64,000 nucleotides of DNA, taken from positions 1,125,001 through 1,189,000 of the forward strand of contig NC_010602.1 of the NCBI RefSeq assembly GCF_000017685.1, written 5' to 3'. The position numbers and the translations under genes were made by a program. This DNA comes from Leptospira biflexa serovar Patoc strain 'Patoc 1 (Paris)' (GTDB lineage: Bacteria; Spirochaetota; Leptospiria; Leptospirales; Leptospiraceae). Every line of letters begins with the position of its first letter. The stretch's first letter is position 1. Of this stretch, positions 52,514 through 62,593 are shown in pieces. Below the pieces are notes generated by a model. The model ran no database searches and was not told the origin of the DNA. It worked only from the letters and a program-made list of their open reading frames with translations.

Positions 52514-54489
52514 ATACCTTCCTCCGCATTTGCCATATCACTTGCCTCTGCACTTTCGGATTCAGTCGACTCAAGGTTTGGATCTGGATTTGGATTCCCA
52601 CTATCTTTGTGAAAAGTAGAGTAAGTGAGCCTTTCATATTCTTTATTTAATTTGATGAGTTCTTGTTCAATTTTTCGATGTGCTGTGAGTTTGGAAGTTG
52701 TGGTTGGGTCTTTAAAGATCACTGCATAATTGTATAAGTATTTTGTGAATTGAATGAAAACATCTTCTACTTTCATTCCATTGATTCTTTCTTTTGCGAC
52801 AACTGCTTTGTCATAATGGGGGATAAACCGTTGTGCAATTTTTACCTCTTCGATCACTTTGTCTTTGGTCGATAAAATTTTATCGTTAGTTTTGCCTTTG
52901 GATTCAGTCACCTTTGCCATCAGATGGTTTTCCACAATGATGTTCAGTTTTCCTGCAAAACTTCCAAAAAATTCTGATGCATCTTGGAGGGCTTGGACAA
53001 TTGTCCCCGCGATTTGGTCACTGGCCGCATTACCCGTGCTATAGTCCATTCCATACTGTTGGAAACTGTATTGGAAACTGGGGAATTTTTTATTAAAATT
53101 GTCAATGGTTCGAACGAGTGTATTGAGCTCGTCAATTTCATTACGAAAGAGTCCTGGTTGGATGATGAGGAGTTCTTGGTTTTGGTTTTTGTCACCTAAC
53201 CGCACGTAACCTTCGATGAGGTTGATGTAAACTGTTTGTAAATCTCGTAGTAAAAGATAAACAAGCCTGTGTGGTTGGGATTTGTAACTATTTTTGACGG
53301 TTTGGCTTTTTGCCGATTCTGGCATATGGTGAGCCATATAATCATCCACAACGACATTCAAAAAATCAAAACTGATTTTCCCTTTATCATCGATGGAAAA
53401 ATATCTGGATCTTAGGTTTTGCAACTCTTCTTTTTTGAAAGTCCGGGTGTTGATATCGTCGGAGAGTTTGGCAACAGTGATTTCGACTTCTTTTTGGATC
53501 TCACGTGCTGCTTGGAATTTATGTTCTTGGATGGGAGGGACACGTAAGTCTGTGACTATCTCAGGCCACGTGAACATTTTCTTTTTGGCTACGATGTAAA
53601 AAGCAGTAATGGCATCAGATAACTTCGGTTTGTTGTTTTCGAGATTGAGAGCATAGTTCACACCTTCCATAATTTTGTTTAGTTTTGGTGTGAGTTTTTC
53701 ATCCATTTTGACAATGTCAGGTAAGTTGGATAAAATGATGTCTTTAGCATCATCTCTTTGCAAAAATCGAACATAAAACATCTGCATCTTAAGGGAACGT
53801 TCTAAAAAGATATCTGCAGAAATTTTGTCTAAGATAAGAGCATCAAGCGAAGCGAAGGCATTAAAAAATTTATTAAAATTGTTGATGATGTTGTATACGA
53901 GTGGAGTCCAAATCCTCCAACCTTGTTGTTCGGAAACACGGAGAGCTTGGATGGTGGGAATGAGGACATCTTCCTTTAATCCACGAAAAATTCGTTCCAC
54001 ATTATTGGAAATTGAAGGATTCCTTCCAAACAAACCAATATCGATGGTACCTGTTTCTTTTGCAAATTTCCCTATCGAACTATTGGCATTATTTCCACCA
54101 CCAAATAAACCTGCCAGTAATCCCCCACCTTGTCTTTGTTCGATGGCTTTTTTCCTTGCGGGATTTTGTTTTTGTTTGGCGCTGTCAATTGTGACTAAAT
54201 CACTCGAACGTTTTGGTTTTGGGTCGGGCGCTGTGGGCCGAGAGATCACTTCTCTACGTGGTGGTTCTTTTTCTGGCAATCCACGGTCACGACTGTCTTC
54301 TTTTTTCGGTTTGTTTTTATTTTCGTAATCCTCATCCACTTTGCGAATGAGGTCAATGCGAATGAACACATCATTCGATTTTAATATGGCTTCATCGATG
54401 AGTTGTTGGTGTTCGGGGGTACGGGTTTTTCGATATAAATCCGCAAACACACGATGGGCTTCTGTACGGGAAACTGGGGTCACAATCAC
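52510..54489 (-). CDS. DUF5312-like spirochaetal protein
   Basis: A 659-residue cytoplasmic protein with a charged, Pro/Lys-rich linker at ~60-125 and a helical body (~140-620) containing [49 protein letters not shown] and [22 protein letters not shown]. It resembles the DUF5312 family known in spirochaetes (assigned from memory of the family, unverified). No catalytic motif or signal peptide. Coupled by ATGA overlaps to lolA upstream and trpS downstream, which keeps it tied to housekeeping expression. Function unknown. Confidence 0.7.
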   Translation of the reverse strand: MIVTPVSRTEAHRVFADLYRKTRTPEHQQLIDEAILKSNDVFIRIDLIRKVDEDYENKNKPKKEDSRDRGLPEKEPPRREVISRPTAPDPKPKRSSDLVTIDSAKQKQNPARKKAIEQRQGGGLLAGLFGGGNNANSSIGKFAKETGTIDIGLFGRNPSISNNVERIFRGLKEDVLIPTIQALRVSEQQGWRIWTPLVYNIINNFNKFFNAFASLDALILDKISADIFLERSLKMQMFYVRFLQRDDAKDIILSNLPDIVKMDEKLTPKLNKIMEGVNYALNLENNKPKLSDAITAFYIVAKKKMFTWPEIVTDLRVPPIQEHKFQAAREIQKEVEITVAKLSDDINTRTFKKEELQNLRSRYFSIDDKGKISFDFLNVVVDDYMAHHMPESAKSQTVKNSYKSQPHRLVYLLLRDLQTVYINLIEGYVRLGDKNQNQELLIIQPGLFRNEIDELNTLVRTIDNFNKKFPSFQYSFQQYGMDYSTGNAASDQIAGTIVQALQDASEFFGSFAGKLNIIVENHLMAKVTESKGKTNDKILSTKDKVIEEVKIAQRFIPHYDKAVVAKERINGMKVEDVFIQFTKYLYNYAVIFKDPTTTSKLTAHRKIEQELIKLNKEYERLTYSTFHKDSGNPNPDPNLESTESESAEASDMANAEEGI

Positions 54490-55067
54490 TCCTTTTGGTT
54501 GAGAGGGTTCTCAACAATCTGTGAGCTTGTGGGAGGTTGGAAGTTAAAGAGTCCTGTCCCGAGTCCGATATTGGTGGCTATGCCAGAGAATGCAATTTCG
54601 GTGATTTCATCGTCGGAACGTTTCATTTTGAGTACGCGAGGGAGGTCGTTATCTGAGACGACCAAAATGATTTCATTATAACGTTTGGTTGTGGAAGTGA
54701 GGCGAAAGGTTCGGCCGCTGACGGTTACGTTTTCATAACCAGAGAGGAGTCCACCAAGTCCACCGGAGATTCCTTTTAGATCTTGTTTTCCGGCAATGGA
54801 GGAGTCTGGGTTGTAAAACCATAAGATACGACCATTGGAAGAGATGATCCTGCCGTCACTGAAACGGACATGGAGTTGGCCTGGGCTTTTGTAAGATACG
54901 ACACCTGTAAGACCACCATTTAAGGTGACCGAAGCACGGAAACTTTCAAGGGAGTTCATTTTGCCGATGACGGCATTGAGACGGTCACGTCCATCCTCTG
55001 CCCAAAGGGAACCCATTTGGACAGAGAAAAGGAGAACAATCTGGATTTTGAGAAGGAAATTCCTCAA
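54486..55067 (-). CDS. LolA-like outer-membrane lipoprotein carrier
   Basis: A 193-residue periplasmic protein: signal peptide ending SLWA-EDG, then a LolA-type half-barrel (MNSLESFRASVTLNGG, GVVSYKSPGQLHVRFSDGRIISSNGRILWFYNPD, a cross-strand pattern to the C terminus). LolA ferries lipoproteins to the outer membrane, which fits a lipoprotein-rich organism. Coupled to the DUF5312 gene (ATGA overlap) and 23 bp after etfA. Confidence 0.85.
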   Translation of the reverse strand: MRNFLLKIQIVLLFSVQMGSLWAEDGRDRLNAVIGKMNSLESFRASVTLNGGLTGVVSYKSPGQLHVRFSDGRIISSNGRILWFYNPDSSIAGKQDLKGISGGLGGLLSGYENVTVSGRTFRLTSTTKRYNEIILVVSDNDLPRVLKMKRSDDEITEIAFSGIATNIGLGTGLFNFQPPTSSQIVENPLNQKE

Positions 55068-55090
55068 AGTGAGATGGTTCGTATTGGGAA

Positions 55091-56050
55091 TTAACCCAAT
55101 ACTTTTTTGAATTCAGAAGTGAGTGCAGGCACCACTTCAAACAAATCAGCGACAACACCGTAAGTTGCTACTTTGAAAATAGGAGCATCTCCGTCTTTGT
55201 TGATCGCAACGATGTATTTAGAAGATCCCATACCCGCTAAGTGTTGGATCGCTCCGGAAATTCCACAAGCGATGTAACAGTTAGGGGAGACAGTTTTCCC
55301 TGTTTGACCCACTTGGTGTGAGTGAGAAATCCATCCAGCATCTACAGTGGCACGGGAAGCACCAAGAGCAGCACCAAGTGTGTCTGCTAAGTCTTGGATG
55401 ATAGGCCAGTTTTCTGGTCCTTTGATTCCACGACCACCAGATACGATGATAGAAGCATCCGCTAATTGCACTTTGTTTCCACCGGAAAGGTCTTTGGAAA
55501 GTGATTTTGTTCTCACTTCACCAACAGAAGCTCCTGATTTTTCAACAGCACCCGCTCCGTCTTTTGGAGTCACTTCTTGTGAGTTTGCACGCACAGTGAA
55601 CATTTGGATGTCAGAAGAAACTTTAAAGTTTGCGTACGCTTTACCAGAGTAAATTGGTTTTTTTGCTACCACTTTACCACCGTCAACAGAAAGAGCCACT
55701 GCATCCGCAACGATTCCAGCATTTGCTTTGATCGCCACTCTTGCAGAGTATTCTTTTCCTTGAGCAGAGTGAGGCATAAGAACCACTGCCGGTTTTTTCT
55801 CTTGGATCACGGCAAAAATTCCGTTTGCATAACCTTCTGGTGAAAATTCACCAAGGTTTGCACCAATCACTGCATCCGCACCAACTGCTTTTAAATCACC
55901 AGCAAACGCGTCAACGTTGTCAGTGATGATGAGAGTATGAACTTTACCACCAATGGCATCCGCAATTTTGCGAGCTGCCGAAGTGAGTTCTTTTGAGATT
56001 TTTTTAAGTTCGCCGTTTTTTAATTCACCAACTACTAAAACATCAGCCAT
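55091..56050 (-). CDS. etfA: Electron transfer flavoprotein, alpha subunit
   Basis: A 319-residue protein with the ETF-alpha FAD domain at its C terminus: [61 protein letters not shown] and a final [19 protein letters not shown]. Together with EtfB it accepts electrons from acyl-CoA dehydrogenases (34717, 61317). AAGGAGA lies five bases before the ATG. Ten bp after etfB. Confidence 0.95.
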   Translation of the reverse strand: MADVLVVGELKNGELKKISKELTSAARKIADAIGGKVHTLIITDNVDAFAGDLKAVGADAVIGANLGEFSPEGYANGIFAVIQEKKPAVVLMPHSAQGKEYSARVAIKANAGIVADAVALSVDGGKVVAKKPIYSGKAYANFKVSSDIQMFTVRANSQEVTPKDGAGAVEKSGASVGEVRTKSLSKDLSGGNKVQLADASIIVSGGRGIKGPENWPIIQDLADTLGAALGASRATVDAGWISHSHQVGQTGKTVSPNCYIACGISGAIQHLAGMGSSKYIVAINKDGDAPIFKVATYGVVADLFEVVPALTSEFKKVLG

Positions 56051-56060
56051 GTTCGTCTCC

Positions 56061-56822
56061 TTAGATGACCTTCGCTTCTTCGCGAAGAGCTTTTACAAGT
56101 TGAGATGCAAAACCTTGTGCATCTGCTGCTTCCAGTTTTCGACCAGCGATACGTGGAGGAGGTGGTTCGAGAGAGACAACTTCGAGTTTGGATCCAGTTG
56201 CACCGAGTTCGTCTGGTTTTTTCACATCGACTGGTTTTTTCTTCGCAGACATGATTCCTTTTAAACTTGGGTATCTTGGTTCGTTCAAACCTTTTTGAGC
56301 AGTCACTGCAAGAGGAGCAGATGTTTCCACAACTTCTGTTCCACCCTCGATTTCGCGAGTGGCAGTTACTTTGTTACCGTCAAACTCCAGTTTGAGTGCC
56401 ATTGCTACGTGAGGGACATTCAATCTCTCTGCAATTTGCACCACTACTTGTGAGCTGTCAGTATCGATCGATTGACGACCACCAATGATAACATCTGCAT
56501 TTTCTGCTTTGATGAAATTTGCAAGGAGTTCGGAAGTGTATGTAGAATCAAAAGTTACATAGTCATCCACTTTTACATGAACGGCTCTGTCGACTCCCAT
56601 AGCGTAGGCAGTGCGAAGTGCTTCTACGACACGGTCCGGACCGAGGGAGATAGCGATGACTTCTCCACCGCTTTTTTCACGAATTCTAATTCCCTCTTCG
56701 ATAGCGAATTCATCATAAGGAGAGATGATCCATTTTACGCCAGCTTCGTTGATCGATTTGTCACCGACCTTGATATTGGTTTCCGTATCCGGAACCTGCT
56801 TTACTAGAACAACAATTTTCAT
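56061..56822 (-). CDS. etfB: Electron transfer flavoprotein, beta subunit
   Basis: A 253-residue protein: KIVVLVKQVPDTETNIK start, the AMP-binding region (GGRQSIDTDSSQVVVQIAERL) and PRYPSLKGIMSAKKKPVD near the end, all diagnostic for EtfB. It forms the heterodimer with EtfA that links beta-oxidation to the respiratory chain. It heads the eight-gene minus-strand run (etfBA, lolA, DUF5312, trpS, comEC-like, rsmA, desaturase). Confidence 0.95.
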   Translation of the reverse strand: MKIVVLVKQVPDTETNIKVGDKSINEAGVKWIISPYDEFAIEEGIRIREKSGGEVIAISLGPDRVVEALRTAYAMGVDRAVHVKVDDYVTFDSTYTSELLANFIKAENADVIIGGRQSIDTDSSQVVVQIAERLNVPHVAMALKLEFDGNKVTATREIEGGTEVVETSAPLAVTAQKGLNEPRYPSLKGIMSAKKKPVDVKKPDELGATGSKLEVVSLEPPPPRIAGRKLEAADAQGFASQLVKALREEAKVI

Positions 56823-56890
56823 TCCTTAACCCCGTTTTCGTGGATTACCTTAAGACCAGAAAACGAGAGGGAAGTGATAAGGGAAGTAAT

Positions 56891-57190
56891 TTATTCTCGA
56901 AAGAAGCTGTATTTGGACCAATTATAGGCCCAAATGATCCATAGAATGACGACAAGGACGTTTGCGTCGGACCTGAGGTAAAAATGGAAACCAAAGCTTA
57001 AGGGGAGGAGGAGGAAAAGGACAAAGGCCAATATCAGAACCAAGTGGGGAGTATTTTTCCAATCTTTGCCAGCCGTTTGGACTTCCATGAGGAGGTTTCC
57101 CTTCGGTCCCTCGGCCTGGGAACGGAAATGGTACCAGTAGAGGAGGCTAAACAATAAAAATAGGGAAATATGCAAAAAGAGAAACAACAT
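56891..57190 (-). CDS. Small membrane protein, hypothetical
   Basis: A 99-residue protein with three hydrophobic segments (~2-20, ~48-66, ~76-95) and a short charged loop (HFRSQAEGPKGNL). No family recognised. It starts 17 bp after the UbiA-like gene on the same strand, so it is co-transcribed and probably in the same membrane. The gap to etfB is ~68 bp and may contain the etf promoter. Confidence 0.6.
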   Translation of the reverse strand: MLFLFLHISLFLLFSLLYWYHFRSQAEGPKGNLLMEVQTAGKDWKNTPHLVLILAFVLFLLLPLSFGFHFYLRSDANVLVVILWIIWAYNWSKYSFFRE

Positions 57191-57207
57191 ATTCCCAATC
57201 TTATTTG

Positions 57208-58035
57208 TTAGGGGAGTGCGGAGAAGAAAAAAATGATTTCGGGAACAAACATCGGGAGGTAGGCGAGTTCCGAGGTTATTTTTTTAGTATTTGGGTTTTG
57301 GCAAAATAAATCGGTGACTAGCAACCAAAGATAAGAAAGCCCCAACCCCAAAATGAATCCAATATCTAAGTTTTGGTATCTCCATAACCAAAGGAGAGAG
57401 AACAATCCTAAGACAAGTAGGATTCTCACAAGACTCGTCAAATGGCGGGGAGAGACCCAAAGGTTGAAAGTGAAGGTTCCCTGTTCTTTGTCCCAGTCTC
57501 TATCGATTTGGTAGGTGAGGAGGACGTTACAGAGGACATGGAGGAAAAAGAAAAACAGAATCCAGTCTGTCTCACTACAGTGGGGAAAGGGGAGAAGGAT
57601 GCCCCAAGTATAGAAGAAGGATACCAAGATTTCCTTCGGAACGATTGCGATTTTTTGGATCACGAGGACCAAACCTATTCCAAAGGCAAAAAGGAAGGGT
57701 AAATTTTGGAAAAGAAACTTCCATTCATACCAAATACCGAGAATACTAACGACAAGGATTCCGATTCCAATCACCGAAGCGATCCCAACTTTGTTCTGTA
57801 AATAAAAATTGGAACGAAGAGTTTTTTTACCCGTTTCTTTTTTGGCATCCCAGAGATGGTCCAAAAGATACAGAGCCCAAACAGAAAGTAGATACAAGGA
57901 AAGAAGCGAAGTACGGAGCGAGTGTTGGAAGTAATGGGAAAAAAAACTTAGATTGGCAAAAACAGAAAGTACGACATCCAATGATACAAAGGAAAGAACT
58001 AAAATGGTCCGATGTATGTGCCTCTTTCGGTACAT
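57208..58035 (-). CDS. UbiA-like polytopic membrane protein
   Basis: A 275-residue protein with about eight helices. Two Asp-rich loops, YLLDHLWDAKKETGKK (~56-71) and QIDRDWDKEQGT (~175-187), match the spacing of the two Mg-diphosphate motifs of UbiA prenyltransferases. Their exact sequences are divergent (DHLWD, DRDWD), so it may be a degenerate or lineage-specific member. Substrate unknown. Divergent from the adenylate cyclase (78-bp gap). Confidence 0.55.
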   Translation of the reverse strand: MYRKRHIHRTILVLSFVSLDVVLSVFANLSFFSHYFQHSLRTSLLSLYLLSVWALYLLDHLWDAKKETGKKTLRSNFYLQNKVGIASVIGIGILVVSILGIWYEWKFLFQNLPFLFAFGIGLVLVIQKIAIVPKEILVSFFYTWGILLPFPHCSETDWILFFFFLHVLCNVLLTYQIDRDWDKEQGTFTFNLWVSPRHLTSLVRILLVLGLFSLLWLWRYQNLDIGFILGLGLSYLWLLVTDLFCQNPNTKKITSELAYLPMFVPEIIFFFSALP

Positions 58036-58113
58036 AGTTCATTGATCCAAACAAGGAATCCTATGGCAAAAAGAAAATTCCCTTGCCACAAAATCTGAAA
58101 CGACAGGAACTGT

Positions 58114-59466
58114 ATGCCAATGTTCCGCTCCATTCGAAATGCCATCCATTCTGTTTATTGCATCCGTGACCAATTCCCAAGGTATATGTCGGAACTTTTA
58201 TCGGAAGAAGAAGCAATGGGAGCTCTGTTTGCCGTACGGTTTCGTTATGTGATTGGAATTGCGCTTTTTGCCAGTGCTCTTGCAAATCTCAGCAATATCG
58301 ATACGATTTGGGGGTATTTAGTCAATTTCATTGCGATTGGTATTTATTTTATCAATACATTTTTACATTTGCATATTCTAAAAAAACACAGTAGCAATTG
58401 GAAAACAAAATATGACTATATCAGTCTTTTTGTAGATAATGTGCTCATCACCATGACCATTCTCAATTGGTATTGGATCAAAGGAAATGGGAATCCAAAC
58501 TTTTTAGTCAAAACTCCACTTTTGATCTTTTATTTACTCCCACTTTCCTTGTGTTTGTTTCAATACAGGTTTTCACTTGTCGTGTTTTCTTTTGTTTGTT
58601 TTTTACTCAGTTATTATTCATTCATCGCCGCAGCGTTACTTGACCCAGATGCCATTGTGAGTTTGGATTGGTTTAGTTATGTGTTAGGTGACGAAATCAT
58701 CCTATTAGATGCTCTCGTTTCCAAACCAGTGATTTATTTGATTTTGGTCTTTGCCATTTCTTATGGAATCTTTCGTAGCCTTCGGATGCTTCTGAAATTT
58801 GCTGCTTCCGAAACACAAAAAACAACTCTCTCTCGGTATTTTTCTCCCGATTTGGTTTCGGAAATTGTATCGGATCCGGAAGTACTTGGGAAAGGAAAAC
58901 GCCAACAAGTAACAGTGCTTTTCAGTGATATCCGCGGGTTCACTCAGTTTTCCGAACTCCTCGACCCTGAAGAGTTATCGATTTTTTTAACGGAATTTCG
59001 CAGACGAATGGTTCGTGTAATCTTCCAAAACAAAGGTAGTTTGGATAAGTTCATTGGGGATGCTGTGATGGTGACCTTTGGAACACCACTTCCTTCAGAA
59101 ATACCCGGGGAGGATTCAAGGAATGCTGTGTCTGCCGCTAAATCAATGTTAGAAGAGCTAAAGAACTGGAATGAAGAACGAAAATCCCTAGGTCAGGTGG
59201 AGATCCGAATTGGCATTGGTATCCATTCCGGTGAGGTGTTTTGTGGGAGTATCGGTTCTGAAGAACGAATGGAATATACTGTGATTGGAGATACAGTGAA
59301 TACGGCCTCACGGATTGAGTCGGCATGTAAGGAACTTCATTCATCCCTTCTCATCTCAGAAGTCGTATGGAGTGAAATTGGAAAACCAAACGAGTGGGAA
59401 CGATTCGAAGGGATTTTATTACCAGGAAGGGAACAAAAAATTAATTTGTATGCGATCCAACCTTAG
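58114..59466 (+). CDS. Membrane-bound class III nucleotide cyclase
   Basis: A 450-residue protein: ~six helices (40-225), coiled linker, then a catalytic domain (~262-448). Metal Asp272 (FSDIRGF) and Asp316 (KFIGDAVM), adenine-contact Lys312, transition-state Asn396 and Arg400 are present. The residue that contacts adenine (Asp340 in the 2169 protein) is Glu387 here (MEYTVIGD). Lys at the first specificity position still favours ATP, but Glu is unusual. AGGA sits five bases before the ATG. Faces the degenerate HD-GYP gene with a 3-bp gap. Confidence 0.88.
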   Translation: MPMFRSIRNAIHSVYCIRDQFPRYMSELLSEEEAMGALFAVRFRYVIGIALFASALANLSNIDTIWGYLVNFIAIGIYFINTFLHLHILKKHSSNWKTKYDYISLFVDNVLITMTILNWYWIKGNGNPNFLVKTPLLIFYLLPLSLCLFQYRFSLVVFSFVCFLLSYYSFIAAALLDPDAIVSLDWFSYVLGDEIILLDALVSKPVIYLILVFAISYGIFRSLRMLLKFAASETQKTTLSRYFSPDLVSEIVSDPEVLGKGKRQQVTVLFSDIRGFTQFSELLDPEELSIFLTEFRRRMVRVIFQNKGSLDKFIGDAVMVTFGTPLPSEIPGEDSRNAVSAAKSMLEELKNWNEERKSLGQVEIRIGIGIHSGEVFCGSIGSEERMEYTVIGDTVNTASRIESACKELHSSLLISEVVWSEIGKPNEWERFEGILLPGREQKINLYAIQP

Positions 59467-59469
59467 GAT

Positions 59470-60942
59470 TTAGGCATTCAGATTTAATTTATAAACTGCT
59501 TCGTGTAAGGCGGGGTTGAGTTCCGGATCAATGGTATAAATCACCCTAGTGGTCCCTGCTTGTAAGGCCAAATCCATAATCGCTTTCCTTCGATCAATTT
59601 TGATACTTTTGAGATCGAAGTCAGCAATTTTGAATTTAATCCCTTTTTGGAAAATGGGATTGATACTACAGATCCTTTGGAGTTTGGGTCTTGTTTGGTA
59701 CCTGCCTACATCAAGGACTAGGCAAATATCAAAATGAGCTCGTTTTTCCGAATCCACAGATGCTGTGATCACAAAATCACCGAAGTTGATGATGTTCTCG
59801 TTATTGGTGAGAGAACTTCCCACATAATCGAGAAGGTGGCGAATGTTTTTGTTGCTATAAGAAAAAAATGAATCATTGAGAATCATCTTGAGGGCAGTTG
59901 ATGATTTAAACGCAGGACGCCAAGGTTGGTTCGAGGTGAGAGATGCGTATTCGCTCGCAAGAGACAAAATGGCAATGTCTTCTTCGAAGCTGGAAGTGGT
60001 AACATTGTTCTCTTGTAAATGGAGTTGGAGTTCGATGTCTTGGGTGATCCTTTCTTTTCCCACTTCACGATTGTACTTATCACGAACTGACATGAGTTTG
60101 GTGAAAAGTGACCTTGGGTCTGGGAAATTATTATTCACGCCATTGCCACGGTAGGGTCTGTGGTGGTTTAAGATGAGTGTCCGAACGTGGGATTCGACTT
60201 CCGGAGCCGGGAGTGTCATCAAATAACTGATGATAGGGTGTTGTTGGACAACCGCATACTCTTCCTTTGTGAGTTTAGGAGTTTGTTTGACCTCAAGCCT
60301 TGAGTATCCAACATCCATTAAGTAACTTGCCATCATAAGACTCAAATGATCTTTTTTATTGGATTCTTCTTTGCCTTCGTTCACAATTTTACGAGTTCGG
60401 ACTTTCATTCCCATGGCAACAACCGTCCGTTTGGTCATTAGTTCCGATTCCACAGAAACTCCCGCCACACTGAGAATTTCTAAGATATTAAAGATCCCGA
60501 GCTCAAAGTCTGGGTTACTTGTAAAATCTGTGAGGAGTTCATTGACGGAATTTTGAACAAAGACTGCTTGGTCGGAGGAAAAGGATGTTTTTCTTAATTC
60601 TTCGATGAGCGCCTGTGATTGTTTGGCGAAGCGTGCCGTTTTTTCAATATCAAATAGTTTGGTGGTTCTTCCTGGTTCTAAGTAAGGTTTCTCAGAACCA
60701 TTTGGTTTGTTTTTTTTTAACTCGGAAATGAGGAAGTATACACCTTGCATTTCAAATTTTAAAAGTTTGCCAAAGTCTGCTTCTGTCGGGTTTCTTTTTT
60801 TATGAATTAATATTTGGCCGTCTTTATTGTATAAATCAAGTGGTATGTTTTGGTTTTTTCGGAAACTATTTAATGATTCTTCGGTTAACTCAAATTTTGC
60901 GAGCTTTTCTCTAGGTACTATATTTGTATCGTTTGTGCTCAT
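59470..60942 (-). CDS. Degenerate HD-GYP-like protein
   Basis: A 490-residue cytoplasmic protein. The middle (~205-310) follows the HD-GYP frame: LMMASYLMDVGYSRLE where LHDIGK is usual (His replaced by Met), QHPIISYLMTLP, and LNHHRPYRGNGVNN where HHExxDGxGYP is usual. The metal ligands are thus partly lost, so c-di-GMP hydrolysis is doubtful; it may bind a ligand or act as a scaffold. The N-terminal ~130 and C-terminal ~150 residues are conserved-looking but not recognised. It converges with the cyclase. Confidence 0.65.
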   Translation of the reverse strand: MSTNDTNIVPREKLAKFELTEESLNSFRKNQNIPLDLYNKDGQILIHKKRNPTEADFGKLLKFEMQGVYFLISELKKNKPNGSEKPYLEPGRTTKLFDIEKTARFAKQSQALIEELRKTSFSSDQAVFVQNSVNELLTDFTSNPDFELGIFNILEILSVAGVSVESELMTKRTVVAMGMKVRTRKIVNEGKEESNKKDHLSLMMASYLMDVGYSRLEVKQTPKLTKEEYAVVQQHPIISYLMTLPAPEVESHVRTLILNHHRPYRGNGVNNNFPDPRSLFTKLMSVRDKYNREVGKERITQDIELQLHLQENNVTTSSFEEDIAILSLASEYASLTSNQPWRPAFKSSTALKMILNDSFFSYSNKNIRHLLDYVGSSLTNNENIINFGDFVITASVDSEKRAHFDICLVLDVGRYQTRPKLQRICSINPIFQKGIKFKIADFDLKSIKIDRRKAIMDLALQAGTTRVIYTIDPELNPALHEAVYKLNLNA

Positions 60943-61316
60943 TGGAATCTACACCCATTCTGCGAATCAAAACTTTCTGAATGTTTATGCGATGATAAAG
61001 TCTATTGTTTAAATTGTAAATTCATTCCTATGTTTTATTCTTTGTTTTTATTTTTAGGGAATTTCCGTAAGTATATATCCTAAAGCAAAGTAGTGGATGT
61101 TTCCTTTCGTCAGTGAAATGTAATAAGTATAGGAAAGATGTGTCAGGATCGATACATCTGCTAATTTACGTTAGTTTATCTACTGAGATCAGTTTTTGTT
61201 TTGCATTGGGAATGTTTTTTAGTCGTTCGTTTTTGAAACAAAATGATCCAAACGGGTGCATTTCCCTCTGATTTTTTCGTTTACAGTTTCAGGAAAAGTA
61301 CGGAAAAATCTTCTCT
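60943..61316. other. Intergenic region, no gene seen
   Basis: A 374-bp divergent region between the HD-GYP-like gene (-) and an acyl-CoA dehydrogenase (+), so both promoters lie here. AT-rich with T-tracts; no clear palindrome, terminator, repeat or small frame that I can support. Confidence 0.6.
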
Positions 61317-62501
61317 ATGAGTATTGTTACGACCAAAAAATCTTCTTTTGATTTATTCAATCCAACAGAAGACCATCTCTCCCTACGACAATCCGTTGCT
61401 TCCTTTGCAGAACGTGAACTAGACGAACAAGCAAAAGAAAATGATGAAACAGAATCTTTTAATCATATGTTATTCAAACGCCTCGGTTCCGAACTGGGAA
61501 TCTTTGGGATCACAGTACCTGAAGAAGATGGTGGGCATGGGCTTGATCCACTTGCATCCGTCATCATCCATGAAGAGATGAGTCGTTTTGATCCAGGGTT
61601 CACACTTTCTTATTTAGCACACGAAGTCCTCTTTGTGAATAATTTCTTTTATAGTTCGAATGCATCGCAACGCAGTCGTTACCTGAGTAAGGTGATCACT
61701 GGGGAATGGATCGGTGGAATGGGAATGACGGAACCTGGGGCAGGGACTGATGTTCTGGGAATGACAACCCAAGCCGTCAAAAAAGGAGATCGATATATCA
61801 TCAATGGAGTGAAACAATACATCACAAATGGTTCTGTCGGCCAGGTTTTTGTATTGTATACAAAGTTAGACAAAAACGCGAAAAAGATGACCTCCTTTGT
61901 GGTCGAGTCGTCGTACAAGGGTTTTTCGGTCGGAAAAAAAGAAGAAAAGATGGGAATGCGATCCTCTCCTACCACACAATTAGTCTTTGAAGATATGGAA
62001 GTTCCTGAAGAGAATTTACTTGGCGTAGAAAATGGAGCGATCACACATATGATGCGCAATTTAGAAATCGAACGAGTGACTCTTGCGGCCCAATCTTTGG
62101 GAATTGCACGTCGTTGTGTGGACATTATGTGTGATTATACAGTTCGCCACAGAGAAGCCTTTGGAAAAAAACTAATGGAATTTGGTCAAATCCAAAGGTT
62201 AATTGCGGAATCTTATGCGGATTACCAAGCGGCAAGGGCGCTTGTCTACCAAGTGGCAAGTGAACTTGGTCCCGATGTAAGAAACTCGCTTGGTGCAGCA
62301 TCCGCTAAACTTGTAGCTACCCAAATGGCAGAACGTGTTTCTAGGAACGCCATACAGGTATTAGGTGGATATGGTTACTGCCGTGAATACCCTGTCGAAA
62401 GACTCCACAGAGATGCCATTCTTTTGAGCATTGGTGGTGGGACAAACGAAGCCATGCAAAAAAACATCGCAAGTGATCTAAAAAAACTTTGGTCGGAGTG
62501 A
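61317..62501 (+). CDS. Acyl-CoA dehydrogenase (isovaleryl/long-chain type)
   Basis: A 394-residue enzyme of normal length: GGMGMTEPGAGTDVLG (FAD-binding), YIINGVKQYITNG, RHREAFGKKL and LGGYGYCREYPVERLHRDA. The position of the usual catalytic Glu near GGT is Gly (IGGGTNEA), while NLEIERVTLAA carries a Glu at the alternative position used by isovaleryl-CoA dehydrogenase and LCAD. So it likely oxidises a branched or long acyl-CoA, with ETF as acceptor. Single-gene unit. Confidence 0.9.
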   Translation: MSIVTTKKSSFDLFNPTEDHLSLRQSVASFAERELDEQAKENDETESFNHMLFKRLGSELGIFGITVPEEDGGHGLDPLASVIIHEEMSRFDPGFTLSYLAHEVLFVNNFFYSSNASQRSRYLSKVITGEWIGGMGMTEPGAGTDVLGMTTQAVKKGDRYIINGVKQYITNGSVGQVFVLYTKLDKNAKKMTSFVVESSYKGFSVGKKEEKMGMRSSPTTQLVFEDMEVPEENLLGVENGAITHMMRNLEIERVTLAAQSLGIARRCVDIMCDYTVRHREAFGKKLMEFGQIQRLIAESYADYQAARALVYQVASELGPDVRNSLGAASAKLVATQMAERVSRNAIQVLGGYGYCREYPVERLHRDAILLSIGGGTNEAMQKNIASDLKKLWSE

Positions 62502-62593
62502 ATTGAAAAAAAATCGTTCTGATCAAATCACAAAAATCATTTGGACATAAAATCTTTTTCCCATTCGATTTTCACATCCAGTCTACTGGATAG

